Positions 1 to 9,390 of a stretch of 64,000 bases of DNA are shown here, one piece after another; positions within the stretch are counted from its first letter, which is position 1; every line of letters begins with the position of its first letter. Origin of the DNA: Mangrovibacter yixingensis (lineage in GTDB: Bacteria; Pseudomonadota; Gammaproteobacteria; Enterobacterales; Enterobacteriaceae); the NCBI RefSeq assembly GCF_020523985.1, contig NZ_JAIVKM010000001.1, positions 1,302,001-1,366,000 of the forward strand, written 5' to 3'. The position numbers and the translations under genes were made by a program. The notes below the pieces were generated by a model. The model was not told the origin of the DNA. It searched no databases and saw only the letters and a program-made list of their open reading frames with translations.

Positions 1-2240
1 ATGTTGATGATCGTCTGGTCCTGCCGGGGATGCTCTATTTATGCCCGGTACTCAGCGAACATGCTCATGCCCGCATTATCTCTGTTGATACTGACGCCTG
101 TTACCAGGTACCCGGCGTAGTCAGGGTGCTTAGCTGGCAGGATGTACCAGGGGAACTGGATATTGGCCCGCTCGCTCCTGGCGACCCATTGTTTGCCAAA
201 GACACCGTGGAATATCACGGGCAAGTCGTGCTCACGGTTGCGGCGATAACACAGGAAGCTGCACGGGCGGGCGCAATGGCAGCAGTTGTTCGTTACCAGC
301 CACTGGATGCCGTACTGGATGTAGAAGACGCACTGGCCCGTGAATTGTATGTCGAAGCGCCCCATGTCCACCTGCGGGGCGATGCAACAACCGCGCTTGC
401 AACGGCACCTAACCGGATTCAGGGGCAGTTCCATATTGGTGGCCAGGAACATTTTTACCTGGAAGGGCAAATCGCAGTGGTACAGCCAGGTGAAGATAAC
501 CAGGTACAGGTCTGGTCTTCCACCCAGCATCCCACCGAAGTGCAGAAACTGGTGGCATCGGTATTGGGTGTCAGCATGAATAAAGTGACCGTGGATATGC
601 GCCGCATGGGCGGGGGGTTTGGTGGCAAAGAAACCCAGGCGGCAGGTATTGCCTGCCACGCTGCCCTGGCCGCCAGCCTGACAGGCAAACCGGCAAAAAT
701 GCGCCTTTCGCGGCGTGATGATATGCGTATAACGGGTAAGCGCCACCCGTTTTTTGTCCGTTACGATGTCGGTTTCACCGACGAAGGTATATTGCATGGC
801 GTACATATCGATCTTGCCGCCAATTGTGGTTACTCCCTTGATCTGTCTGGATCAATATGCGACAGGGCGATGTTCCACGCCGACAATGCCTATTACCTGG
901 GCGATGCCCGCATAACAGGCTACCGATGCCGGACCAATCTGGCCTCCAACACGGCCTATCGGGGTTTTGGCGGGCCGCAGGGTATGGTGGCAATCGAACA
1001 AATCATGGACAGAATTGCTCGTGAATGTGGCCTGGATCCGCTTGAGGTTCGCCAGCGTAATTTCTACGGAGCACCGGGGCGTGATATGACCCATTACGGG
1101 CAGCAGGTCACCCATAATCTGGCGGAAGTGCTTACAAGCCAACTGGTTCACAGCGCCCAATATGCAAAGCGCCGGGCAGATATCTCCACCTTTAACCGCA
1201 ATAACCCGGTGCTGAAGCGGGGGCTGGCTATGACGCCAGTGAAGTTTGGCATCTCTTTTACCTCAAGTTTCCTTAACCAGGCTGGGGCGCTTATCCTGAT
1301 TTACACCGATGGCACGGTACAGCTTAACCATGGTGGTACCGAAATGGGCCAGGGGCTGAATACCAAAGTCGCTCAGGTGGTGGCGCAAGTGCTGCAAATA
1401 CCACTGAGCGCCATTCAGGTTACGCCAGCCAGCACCGGGAAAGTACCCAATACCTCGCCTACAGCCGCTTCATCCGGGGCGGATCTTAACGGCAAAGCTG
1501 CGGAAATTGCCGCACAAACTCTGAAAAAACGCCTGACGGATATGCTGTGTGGCTTGCATCAGTGTAAAGAGGAAGAGGTGGTATTTAATAATGGCGTAGT
1601 CCAGGTGCCGGGGAAACACTACGCTTTTGCAGAAGTGGCAACCCTGGGTTGGCTTAACCAGGTACCACTCTCTGCAACGGGTTTCTATAAAGTGCCGGGG
1701 ATCCATTACGACCGGTCGGCAGGTAAAGGTTCGCCGTTCTATTACTTCTCCTGGGGGATGGCTTGTGCCGAGGTGCTGGTGGATACCCTTACCGGGGAAT
1801 ACCGCTTGCTGCGCGCAGACATTTTGCACGATGTGGGGGATTCACTGAACCCAGCTCTGGATATCGGCCAAATTGAGGGGGGCTTTATTCAGGGCGCCGG
1901 ATGGCTGACAACCGAGGAGTTGTGCTGGGATAAAAATGGGCGGTTAGTCACCGATGGGCCTATGAGCTATAAAATTCCGGCAATCAGTGATATTCCGCCT
2001 GATTTAAGAGTCAACCTGCTGGAAAACCACCCGAATCCGCAGCAAACGGTATTTCGCTCCAAAGCCGTGGGTGAACCCCCGTTTATGCTGGGGATCGCGG
2101 TATGGAGTGCTCTGCAGGATGCCATAGCCAGTGTGGCCGAATACCGGCTTCATCCTTCTCTGGATGCACCCGCCACCCCGGAGCGGGTGTTGTGGGGCGT
2201 AATGGCAATGCAGGAGGCCTGCAATGAACCAACCCGATGA
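1..2240 (+). CDS. xdhB: Xanthine dehydrogenase, molybdenum-binding subunit (5' end outside window)
   Basis: The reading frame is open from the first bases (codons begin at base 3), and the residues before the first internal Met (VDDRLVLPGM) match the normal N-terminal part of the family, so the true start lies upstream. The protein belongs to the molybdopterin subunit of xanthine oxidoreductases, which hydroxylates hypoxanthine and xanthine to urate. Visible family signatures are GGGFGGKE, the RGFGGPQ loop, and near the C-terminus KAVGEPPFML, which holds the conserved active-site Glu. The gene overlaps xdhC by 17 bases, as expected for a translationally coupled pair. The FAD and Fe-S subunit genes, if separate, would lie upstream. 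Family assignment is firm; exact substrate is inferred. Confidence 0.93.
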   Translation, partial: VDDRLVLPGMLYLCPVLSEHAHARIISVDTDACYQVPGVVRVLSWQDVPGELDIGPLAPGDPLFAKDTVEYHGQVVLTVAAITQEAARAGAMAAVVRYQPLDAVLDVEDALARELYVEAPHVHLRGDATTALATAPNRIQGQFHIGGQEHFYLEGQIAVVQPGEDNQVQVWSSTQHPTEVQKLVASVLGVSMNKVTVDMRRMGGGFGGKETQAAGIACHAALAASLTGKPAKMRLSRRDDMRITGKRHPFFVRYDVGFTDEGILHGVHIDLAANCGYSLDLSGSICDRAMFHADNAYYLGDARITGYRCRTNLASNTAYRGFGGPQGMVAIEQIMDRIARECGLDPLEVRQRNFYGAPGRDMTHYGQQVTHNLAEVLTSQLVHSAQYAKRRADISTFNRNNPVLKRGLAMTPVKFGISFTSSFLNQAGALILIYTDGTVQLNHGGTEMGQGLNTKVAQVVAQVLQIPLSAIQVTPASTGKVPNTSPTAASSGADLNGKAAEIAAQTLKKRLTDMLCGLHQCKEEEVVFNNGVVQVPGKHYAFAEVATLGWLNQVPLSATGFYKVPGIHYDRSAGKGSPFYYFSWGMACAEVLVDTLTGEYRLLRADILHDVGDSLNPALDIGQIEGGFIQGAGWLTTEELCWDKNGRLVTDGPMSYKIPAISDIPPDLRVNLLENHPNPQQTVFRSKAVGEPPFMLGIAVWSALQDAIASVAEYRLHPSLDAPATPERVLWGVMAMQEACNEPTR

Positions 2241-3000
2241 TTGGATTGATATTTTGCAACAACTGCGCACAGCCGGTACACCTTGTGTATTGCTGACAGT
2301 GCTGAATGAAAAAGGCTCCGTACCCCGCGGCGATGGCACCAAAATGGTAGTTACCGCCGGGGAAACCTGGCTGACAATCGGCGGCGGGAACCTGGAGTTC
2401 CAGTGCATCGCCCAGGCCCGCACAATGCTCCAGGCACAGGAAACCATGCCTCACCTGGAACATATTGCACTGGGAGCCCGCACTGGCCAGTGCTGCGGTG
2501 GTATGGCAAGCGTATTATTCGAACCGCTATTGTCCCCACGCCCGTCTGTTGTCGTGTTCGGCGCAGGGCATGTCGGGCAGGCGCTGGTAAACCTGCTGAG
2601 TACGTTACCCTGCCAGGTCACCTGGGTGGATGAGCGCCCGGGAATGTTCACAGCCGCGCCATCAGGGGTTATCTGCCGCCAGGTGGATGACCCGAATGAC
2701 GAAGTCCGGTGTGCAACACCGGGCAGTTATTTTGTGGTTATGACTCACCATCACCCCCGGGATTTAGAGCTGGCCGAAACCATTCTACGCCGCGACGATT
2801 ACCGTTACTTTGGGCTGATTGGCTCACGCACTAAACGCCAGCGCTTTGATTACCGGCTGGAAGGTAAGGGGATTGCCGCGCATAAACTGGCGAAAATGCG
2901 CTGCCCGGTTGGGTTACCGGATGTCAAAGGAAAGCTGCCTGCCGAAATAGCGGTTTCCATTGCCGGAGAATTGATTGCTGTCTGGCAGCAAGATGCCTAA
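2224..3000 (+). CDS. xdhC: Xanthine dehydrogenase accessory protein XdhC
   Basis: A 258-residue protein of the XdhC/CoxI family, which binds molybdenum cofactor and helps load the sulfurated form into xanthine dehydrogenase. The N-terminal half holds GSVPRGDGTKMVV and TIGGGNLEF; the C-terminal half is a Rossmann-like domain with VVFGAGHVGQALV and the FGLIGSRTKRQ segment typical of the family. The start overlaps the end of xdhB, with a GGAGG ribosome site inside the xdhB coding sequence. The gene supports identification of the upstream ORF as a genuine molybdo-hydroxylase. Length is normal. Confidence 0.93.
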   Translation: MNQPDDWIDILQQLRTAGTPCVLLTVLNEKGSVPRGDGTKMVVTAGETWLTIGGGNLEFQCIAQARTMLQAQETMPHLEHIALGARTGQCCGGMASVLFEPLLSPRPSVVVFGAGHVGQALVNLLSTLPCQVTWVDERPGMFTAAPSGVICRQVDDPNDEVRCATPGSYFVVMTHHHPRDLELAETILRRDDYRYFGLIGSRTKRQRFDYRLEGKGIAAHKLAKMRCPVGLPDVKGKLPAEIAVSIAGELIAVWQQDA

Positions 3001-3037
3001 GCTTGGGGAAGAACATCACTGATAACAAGGAGAACCA

Positions 3038-5074
3038 GTGGACAATCCCTTTTTAACGCCATCATCGCTTCCTTATGGCGCCCCGAACTTTGCCGAAATT
3101 CGTGTTGAGCACTACCGAGAAGCGTTTGATGAAGCTGTGAAACGTAAACGTGCAGAGTTGGCTGCCATTCTTGGTTGCACAGAAACGGCAACATTCGAAA
3201 ATACCTGCCTGGCGCTGGAAAAAAGCGGGCAGTTGCTCAGCCAGGTCACCGCCGTCTTTTTTGCCATGGCGAGTGCCGATACCAACCCGGTAATTCAGCA
3301 ACTGGAAGAAGCCTTTTCGGGAGAGTTGGCGGCACTGGCAGATGAAATTTGGTTAAACCCACAACTCTTCGAGCGGGTCGATTCCCTGTACCAGCGCCGT
3401 GAGGCTCTGAATCTTAGTGCAGAATCAACCCGCCTGCTGGAAGTCACCTGGCAACGTTTTACACTGGCTGGCGCAACTTTACCGCCAGGCAAACAAACCC
3501 GCCTGAGTGCGCTGAACTTGCAGGCGGCACAGCTTTCCAGTCAGTTTAACCGCCGTCTTCTGGCTGCGAACAAAGCGGGTGGGTTGGTCGTGGGTAACCC
3601 AGAAGCACTGGTCGGGTTATCCCCCGCTGACCTGGAAAACGCGCGCCAGGCAGCAGCAGATAAAGGCCTGGGTAACCAGTGGCTGATTTCACTGCTCAAT
3701 ACCACACAACAACCCGCACTGGCCGAACTGCAGAACAGGGCAACGCGTGAAGCGTTATTTAACCAGTCCTGGTCCCGAGCGGAACAGAATGATGAAAATG
3801 ATACCCGGGCTATCATTTTGCAACTGGCAGCGGTACGCCAGGAACAGGCAGCATTACTGGGGTTCGCAGATTACGCCAGTTGGAAAATGGCCGACCAGAT
3901 GGCACAGCACCCGGCAGCCGCATTGCAGTTTATGAATAACCTGGTACCGGCTGCGACACTGCGGGCACAGGCTGAACTTGCTGCTATCCAGAAAAAAGTG
4001 GACGACGAAAACGGCGATTTCGCAGTAAAACCCTGGGACTGGGCCTTCTATGCTGAACAGGTTCGCCAGGACACATGGCAGTTGGATGAAGCCGCTATTC
4101 GGCCCTATTTTCTGTTAGACCGTGTGCTGCAGGACGGGGTGTTCTGGGCAGCCAGCCGCTTATTTGGCATAACCTTCACGCCCCGTAACGATATCCCTGT
4201 CTACCACCCTGACGTGCGGGTATGGGAAATCCATGACAAAGACGGCACCGGGCTGGCACTGTTTTACGGTGATTTTTTCGCCCGCGACAGCAAAGCAGGT
4301 GGCGCGTGGATGGGTAACTTCACCGAACAATCTACATTGTTGGGCACAAAACCAGTTATCTACAACGTATGTAATTACGCCAAACCCGCAGCGGGGCAAC
4401 CAGCGCTTATTGGTTGGGATGATGTCATCACCCTGTTTCATGAGTTTGGCCACACGTTGCATGGGTTATTTGCCAGCCAGTGCTATGCAAGCCTGTCTGG
4501 CACCAATACCCCGCGGGATTTTGTTGAATTCCCATCGCAAATTAATGAACACTGGGCCATCCACCCCGAAGTTTTCAGCCATTATGCATGCCATTGGGAA
4601 ACCGGCGAACCCATGCCGGAAGCCCTGCGTCAACGTCTGTTTAGTGCCGCACTCTTCAATAAAGGCTACGATATGACTGAGTTGCTGGCTGCCGCACTGC
4701 TGGATATGCACTGGCACAGCCTGGCAGAAGGTGAGCAGGTGGCTGATGTCGCAGCATTTGAAGCGGCGGCACTGGCGAAGTCACATATTCACCTGGCAGC
4801 CGTTCCCCCCCGGTACCGTTCAAGTTATTTCGCCCATATTTGGGGCGGTGGTTATGCCGCTGGGTACTATGCCTACTTATGGACGCAAATGCTGGCAGAT
4901 GATGGTTTCCAGTGGTTTGAAGAGCATGGCGGGTTAACCCCGGAAAATGGCCAACGGTTCCGCGAGGCCATTCTTTCAAGGGGTAACAGTAGTGATCTTG
5001 CTGAACTGTACCGCGAATGGCGCGGGCACAATCCACAAAGCGACCCCATGCTGAAACATCGCGGTCTTGCGTAA
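3038..5074 (+). CDS. dcp: Peptidyl-dipeptidase Dcp (M3 metallopeptidase)
   Basis: A 678-residue M3-family zinc peptidase that removes C-terminal dipeptides. The zinc motif HEFGH is at residues 468-472 (H468, E469, H472) and the third ligand is likely Glu497 in the FVEFPSQ segment. The N-terminus (NPFLTPSSLPYGAPNF) resembles E. coli Dcp more than oligopeptidase A. The start is GTG, chosen because AAGGAG lies five bases upstream and the protein N-terminus then aligns with Dcp. No signal peptide is seen, so it is presumably cytoplasmic. It lies 38 bases after xdhC, and a hairpin terminator follows. In E. coli dcp lies in the same chromosomal neighbourhood as ydeE and mar. Confidence 0.95.
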   Translation: MDNPFLTPSSLPYGAPNFAEIRVEHYREAFDEAVKRKRAELAAILGCTETATFENTCLALEKSGQLLSQVTAVFFAMASADTNPVIQQLEEAFSGELAALADEIWLNPQLFERVDSLYQRREALNLSAESTRLLEVTWQRFTLAGATLPPGKQTRLSALNLQAAQLSSQFNRRLLAANKAGGLVVGNPEALVGLSPADLENARQAAADKGLGNQWLISLLNTTQQPALAELQNRATREALFNQSWSRAEQNDENDTRAIILQLAAVRQEQAALLGFADYASWKMADQMAQHPAAALQFMNNLVPAATLRAQAELAAIQKKVDDENGDFAVKPWDWAFYAEQVRQDTWQLDEAAIRPYFLLDRVLQDGVFWAASRLFGITFTPRNDIPVYHPDVRVWEIHDKDGTGLALFYGDFFARDSKAGGAWMGNFTEQSTLLGTKPVIYNVCNYAKPAAGQPALIGWDDVITLFHEFGHTLHGLFASQCYASLSGTNTPRDFVEFPSQINEHWAIHPEVFSHYACHWETGEPMPEALRQRLFSAALFNKGYDMTELLAAALLDMHWHSLAEGEQVADVAAFEAAALAKSHIHLAAVPPRYRSSYFAHIWGGGYAAGYYAYLWTQMLADDGFQWFEEHGGLTPENGQRFREAILSRGNSSDLAELYREWRGHNPQSDPMLKHRGLA

Positions 5075-5082
5075 TCATCAAC

Positions 5083-5103
5083 AGGCCCTTGTTGTAAGGG
5101 CCT
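5083..5103 (+). terminator. Hairpin terminator after dcp
   Basis: AGGCCCTT and AAGGGCCT form a perfect 8-bp stem around a GTTGT loop, nine bases after the dcp stop codon. There is no clear T-run, so it may be a weak or Rho-assisted terminator. Confidence 0.6.
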
Positions 5104-5153
5104 GAATAATCCCATATAGCAGCTTTAATAATAGTTATGTAATCCCTGTATTA

Positions 5154-5300
5154 AGAGCCTATCCCATTAGGGCTATTTTACTTGCCATTTTGAACCTGGG
5201 CAGTGCTCGAAATCCTCACGTACTCCGTGTACGCTCCGGATTCTGCGCGCTGTCCGTGTCCAGACTGGCTGCGACAATAACGCCTGGTGGGATAGGCTCT
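5154..5300. repeat. 147-bp element with terminal inverted repeats (MITE-like)
   Basis: The ends AGAGCCTATCCCA and TGGGATAGGCTCT are perfect 13-bp inverted repeats, with further imperfect pairing inward (TTAGG against CCTGG). The interior has no ORF. I recall similar GAGCCTATCCCATTAGG elements scattered in enterobacterial genomes, so this is probably a dispersed non-autonomous repeat. It lies exactly between dcp and the T6SS module. The remainder of the gap, from 5301 to 5559, is AT-rich promoter-type DNA upstream of vgrG with no gene I can support. Confidence 0.7.
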
Positions 5301-5559
5301 AAGTACTGCTGTTAGTTATTTTATTAATGCTTAATTAAGTTTATTTTATTAGGTAATTAAATAAATCTTCTCTGAATTATATTCATCTCATGAATAACTA
5401 ATTTTTTTTCGGAAACACTCTCTCTTTCCACTTCACATAAACTAATTATCGGTATGAAATTTTGTGACAGCAGTGAATACTGTTGCGATATTTTAGCCAT
5501 GCCCGTTTTTTAATAGCAAAAAAATGGGTAAAGGATGCGTATAACTGAAGGGAAGACAG

Positions 5560-7959
5560 ATGGTTTCGCAAAAAAATACCGTTTTTTTTAACCACAATCA
5601 CCATGTGATTTATGTCCGCGGGTGCACATCATTATTGGATGTTCTCGCATTTGAAGGCAAAGAAACGCTCAGCCAGCCGTTCCATTACCGTATTGAGTTT
5701 ACTTGTGCCGATAAGGCATTAGACCCGGCGGATTTTCTGCTGAAACCCGCCGGGCTGACACTCCACGCTCCTGTAGCACAGCCCTGGGGAGGATGTAAGC
5801 TCGAACCTGCCAGGACTATTCATGGTGTGGTCACAGGTTTTGAATACCTTGGGTCATCAAGAGATGAGGCGCGCTACGCGCTGGTGCTGCAACCAAGAAT
5901 GGCGTTACTGAGCAGCGCAAACAATAATGCTATTTTTCAGGATATGTCTGTACCACAGATTGTCGAGAGCATTCTGCGTGAGCGCCATAATATGCGCGGC
6001 CAGGACTTTCTCTTTTTGCTTAAGCATAAATACCCGCGCCGTGAACAGGTTATGCAGTTTGGTGAAAGTGACCTGCGTTTTATTTCCCGCCTGTTAAGTG
6101 AAGTGGGTATTTGGTTTCGTTTTACGCCAGATACTCGCCTGAAAATTGATGTAATTGAATTTTTTGACAGCTCTCATGGTTATGAAAAAGGCCTGGTTTT
6201 GCCCGATATTCCACCATCAGGGCATAATGATAATGGCGTTGACGCAGTATGGGGAATCGAGCGCTATTACCAGGTTGTGACACAGAAAGTCAGTGTTCAG
6301 GATTATCACTACCTGAATGCCGGGGCCGATATGCATGTTCAGGTGGATATTACCCGTGGCGACAGCACAACTTATGGCGAGGCATATCATTGGGGGAGCC
6401 ATTACAGCGAACCCGGCGACAGGTTTACCCGCCCGTTGCCAGTTGAAACCGGGGTGTTTTATGCCCGGTTACACCACGAACGTTACCTTAATGGCAAAGC
6501 GGGCATGGCAGGGAACAGTAATTGTGCGGTGCTGGCACCGGGCAAGGTTGTTAACCTGGCGGACCCGGCTCAGGAAGGCGGTAGTTTATCGCCAGGCATG
6601 CTGGTTACCAGCATAAGCTGCTCAGCACGCCGGGACAGCTGTTTCACCGCACATTTCACCGCACTGCCATTTACTCACGACTACTGCTTTCGCCCCCCAC
6701 TCATTCCTCACCCGCAGATGTCCGGCACCGTGCCAGCCTGTGTCACCAGTACCACAAAAAATGATATCTATGGCCATATAGATAAGCATGGTCGTTACCG
6801 GGTCAAACTGCTGTTTGACCGCGCTACCTGGCCCAAGGGGAGCGAAAGCCTGTGGGTTCGCCAGGCCAGGCCCTATGCGGGGGAGACATTTGGTTTCCAT
6901 TTGCCGTTACTCGCGGGCACCGAAGTCGCCATCGCATTTGAAAACGGCAACCCAGACCGGCCTTATATCGCCGGGGCGTTGCATAACAGCAGCCATCCGG
7001 ACCTGGTTACCATCCGAAATTACCGGCGCAATGTACTGCGCACACCAGCGAATAATAAAATCCGCCTGGAAGATGCCAGAGGCCAGGAACATATCAAAGT
7101 TTCCACAGAGTACGGCGGTAAAACCCAGCTCAATTTAGGGCATTTGGTGAACAGCGAGCGCCAGGTCAGGGGGGAAGGGTTTGAACTCCGTACCGATTTG
7201 TGGGGCGCCATTCGGGCAAAAAATGGCGTATTGATCAGTGCAGATGCCCAGCCATCTGCACGGGGTGAGCAGCGGGAAATGCAGGCGGCAATCAGCCTGC
7301 TTAAAGGCGCGCTGCTTGATTTAACACGCTGGGGCAGTATTGCGCCGGTTCACCAAAATTTCCCACCAGACACCGCCGGGCTGGAACACTTGGTTGAAGG
7401 TGCGGCAGGTTTAAGTTCGCCAGTTGTTGTGTTGAGTGCTCCACAGGGTATCGCTGCCGTTACTCCGGCCTCTGCCTTATTACATACGGGCAAAAGCCTG
7501 CATTTGCAAAGCCAGGGCGAGGTGCAAATAGCCACCTCAGCGCGCCATGCAGTTAACGCTGCTAAGTCAATATCGTTGCTGGCACACCAGGAAGGAATGC
7601 GCCTGGTATCGGCAAAGGGCCCTCTTGCGGTGGAATCTCATAATGACACTCTCTCGCTGTTTGCGTCACAGGATATCTCAGTCCGGTCTGTTCAGGGGCA
7701 ACTTACACTCACTGCCACAAAAGGTATAACCCTGGCCTGTGGCGGAGCCGCCATTCATTTATCGGCTCAGGGCAATATTGAGATTTGCAGCAAAGGGCCA
7801 CTTCTTCTCAAAGGTGCTCATTGCTTGCTTCCGCCAGAGACGTTTTCACCTTCATCTGCAGGCATGCCAGCCTCTGCGGCAGCTATACCCGCAGCAGTAT
7901 GTGAAGGTTGCCTTCAACGCGCGCAAGAGCAGGCGACAGGAGTGGTTCTTCGTGGATAA
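5560..7959 (+). CDS. vgrG: T6SS spike protein VgrG (TssI)
   Basis: A 799-residue VgrG. It forms the trimeric spike at the tip of the Hcp tube and carries effectors out of the cell. The N-terminal half is the gp27-like Rhs/Vgr region (QPFHYRIEFTC early on), followed by the gp5/OB-fold region (DKHGRYRVKLLFDRATWPKG, then SLWVRQARPYAGETFGFHLP) and a DUF2345-type beta-helix C-terminus. There is no large C-terminal effector extension, so the payload is likely bound through the adaptor and PAAR encoded downstream. The stop codon overlaps the GTG start of the DUF4123 gene by eight bases. It is the first gene of the T6SS module. Confidence 0.93.
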   Translation: MVSQKNTVFFNHNHHVIYVRGCTSLLDVLAFEGKETLSQPFHYRIEFTCADKALDPADFLLKPAGLTLHAPVAQPWGGCKLEPARTIHGVVTGFEYLGSSRDEARYALVLQPRMALLSSANNNAIFQDMSVPQIVESILRERHNMRGQDFLFLLKHKYPRREQVMQFGESDLRFISRLLSEVGIWFRFTPDTRLKIDVIEFFDSSHGYEKGLVLPDIPPSGHNDNGVDAVWGIERYYQVVTQKVSVQDYHYLNAGADMHVQVDITRGDSTTYGEAYHWGSHYSEPGDRFTRPLPVETGVFYARLHHERYLNGKAGMAGNSNCAVLAPGKVVNLADPAQEGGSLSPGMLVTSISCSARRDSCFTAHFTALPFTHDYCFRPPLIPHPQMSGTVPACVTSTTKNDIYGHIDKHGRYRVKLLFDRATWPKGSESLWVRQARPYAGETFGFHLPLLAGTEVAIAFENGNPDRPYIAGALHNSSHPDLVTIRNYRRNVLRTPANNKIRLEDARGQEHIKVSTEYGGKTQLNLGHLVNSERQVRGEGFELRTDLWGAIRAKNGVLISADAQPSARGEQREMQAAISLLKGALLDLTRWGSIAPVHQNFPPDTAGLEHLVEGAAGLSSPVVVLSAPQGIAAVTPASALLHTGKSLHLQSQGEVQIATSARHAVNAAKSISLLAHQEGMRLVSAKGPLAVESHNDTLSLFASQDISVRSVQGQLTLTATKGITLACGGAAIHLSAQGNIEICSKGPLLLKGAHCLLPPETFSPSSAGMPASAAAIPAAVCEGCLQRAQEQATGVVLRG
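7172..7179 (+). other. KOPS-type octamer GGGAAGGG
   Basis: The octamer matches the GGGNAGGG motif that guides the FtsK translocase. On the + strand left of dif it points toward dif (59.3 kb), as expected. It lies inside vgrG, and a single octamer can occur by chance. Confidence 0.3.
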
Positions 7960-8743
7960 CACAGTGTTACCTCAGGCACTGGCAGACCAGTGGCAGGCGC
8001 AGGTGCAGTATTTACAAAACAGTGTTGGCGTGCCGCATATAGATGCCATCATTGATTTATCCGGCGATACGCTACCCTGTCTGGCAACTTTACCTGCATT
8101 ATCGCCGCAAGCGCAGTGGTCATCTTTATTCGCCGGGTTGCCGGAATCCGCCCTGCAGGACCAGGGCCCGGTGCTGGTGCGCCTGCATAATAATGCGTGG
8201 CAACATCAGTAATGGCTCGGTGAACTGATGCGCTATTACGCGGGCAGGCACCGCTTATTATTGCTGGTATCGCCACTCGCTTTCTCGGTTGTGCAACAAC
8301 AACTGTGCTCACTGACGCAATTTTTCTGGGGCAACCAGAGCGGTATCTTCCGTTTTTACGACCCACGCATATTCCCTGAACTCTTCAATCATGTCCTGAC
8401 CCCGGGGCAACAAGACGCGTTCAACCAGCTTGGCTATTTTTGGGGATGGCTGGATCGCGATAACCAGCAAACCTGGCGAGCCGGAAAATTCCAGCCCCAT
8501 TCAGATGCGGTTTTCTTACCCCATGAATTGCAGTTCACCGATAAGCAAATAGATGCCATTGGCTGCATCAGTGATGCCGATATCGCAGCACGAATGTATA
8601 CCGGCACCGGGCTTACACCAGAGGCGTTGTTTGGCCGCTGCCTGGAAGCAGCATTTGCCGCAGCCCGTTCAGCCAGCGGCACACTTGAAGACTATCTCGA
8701 TACCATCGTTCATAACCCCGGTAAGGCGCATGCCGCTGAATAA
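7952..8743 (+). pseudogene. DUF4123 T6SS effector adaptor, interrupted by an in-frame stop
   Basis: One continuous reading frame encodes a DUF4123-type adaptor (a Tap/TEC-like chaperone that loads effectors onto VgrG), but codon TAA at 8210-8212 splits it. Before the stop it reads RLHNNAWQHQ and directly after it, in the same frame, WLGELMRYYAGRHRLLLLVS, then the family hallmark FRFYDPRIF. A CAA-to-TAA change would explain it. I place the start at GTG 7952, overlapping the vgrG stop, with ACAGGAG about nine bases upstream; the frame farther upstream is only a shadow of vgrG. The ATG at 8228 could restart translation of the C-terminal two thirds. The adaptor would be expected to serve the Tle1-like phospholipase. 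The lesion is not in a homopolymer, so it is less likely to be a simple indel artefact. Confidence 0.8.
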
Positions 8744-8787
8744 AACCGGGGATAGCGCTGCAAGGGAATAAACAACAGGAGCAGGAG

Positions 8788-9321
8788 ATGAATAAAAAAG
8801 CAGTGTGGCTGGTGGTGCCGTTATGGTTACTGGCCGGTTGTGCCGGGGCCGGTTATGGCGATTATACCGCCGGGGATTTGCGGGGGTTTAACCACCATGC
8901 CCGTGCAGGAATTAACTGGTTCACGGTTAACGGCTATGGCGGGCGGACGACAGGAAACAGTTGCTGCGTGCTGTTACCCCGCAAATGGATACCGGGAATG
9001 GAAGCACTGGTTGAGTGGGAGGTGGATCCAAAAACAGCCTCACCGTTTCCTGGCTATACCGACAGAGAGAAGTTTGATAAATGGGCAACGGAAGTCAGAG
9101 CCAGTTTTCGCCGCCATAGCGCGGTGGTGGCGGTACCGGAATATGGGGAACAGCGTTGTGGTATGACGGTGCATTTTTTGCCCTGTAACCAGGTAAAAGT
9201 GACCACGGTATGTATGGGCTATGGCACACCGGATTACCCGATTAAAGAGCCGTTAAATATGCCGGAGCCGGAAAACTGCCCGGTGGCCGCAGCAGCTAAT
9301 ACCGCAGTGCGTAATGGATAA
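8788..9321 (+). CDS. DUF3304-type lipoprotein, probable Tle immunity protein, copy 1
   Basis: A 177-residue protein with a clear lipoprotein signal: a basic N-terminus, a hydrophobic stretch and the lipobox LLAGC at residues 15-19. It resembles the DUF3304 lipoproteins found beside T6SS phospholipases, where a periplasmic lipoprotein neutralises the incoming Tle enzyme. Conserved blocks shared with the next two genes are CCVLLPRKWIPGM, VEWEVDP, PEYGEQRCGMTVHFLPCNQV and YGTPDYPIKEP; the parts between them differ. A ribosome site AGGAGCAGGAG precedes the ATG. Function as immunity is inferred from family and position. Confidence 0.78.
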   Translation: MNKKAVWLVVPLWLLAGCAGAGYGDYTAGDLRGFNHHARAGINWFTVNGYGGRTTGNSCCVLLPRKWIPGMEALVEWEVDPKTASPFPGYTDREKFDKWATEVRASFRRHSAVVAVPEYGEQRCGMTVHFLPCNQVKVTTVCMGYGTPDYPIKEPLNMPEPENCPVAAAANTAVRNG

Positions 9322-9390
9322 GCAACGGGCAGGAACGGGATTTATCCCACAGGGAACAAACAGGGCAGTGAACAACAACAGGAGCAGGAG

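Noticed and set aside
39..806. Long minus-strand frame opposite xdhB
   Set aside because: It is a shadow of a strongly conserved gene, and the residues have no domain character.
7739..7951. Extended N-terminus of the DUF4123 gene (frame open from 7739)
   Set aside because: This stretch is the vgrG coding sequence in another frame and has no DUF4123 character; the GTG at 7952 has a proper ribosome site.
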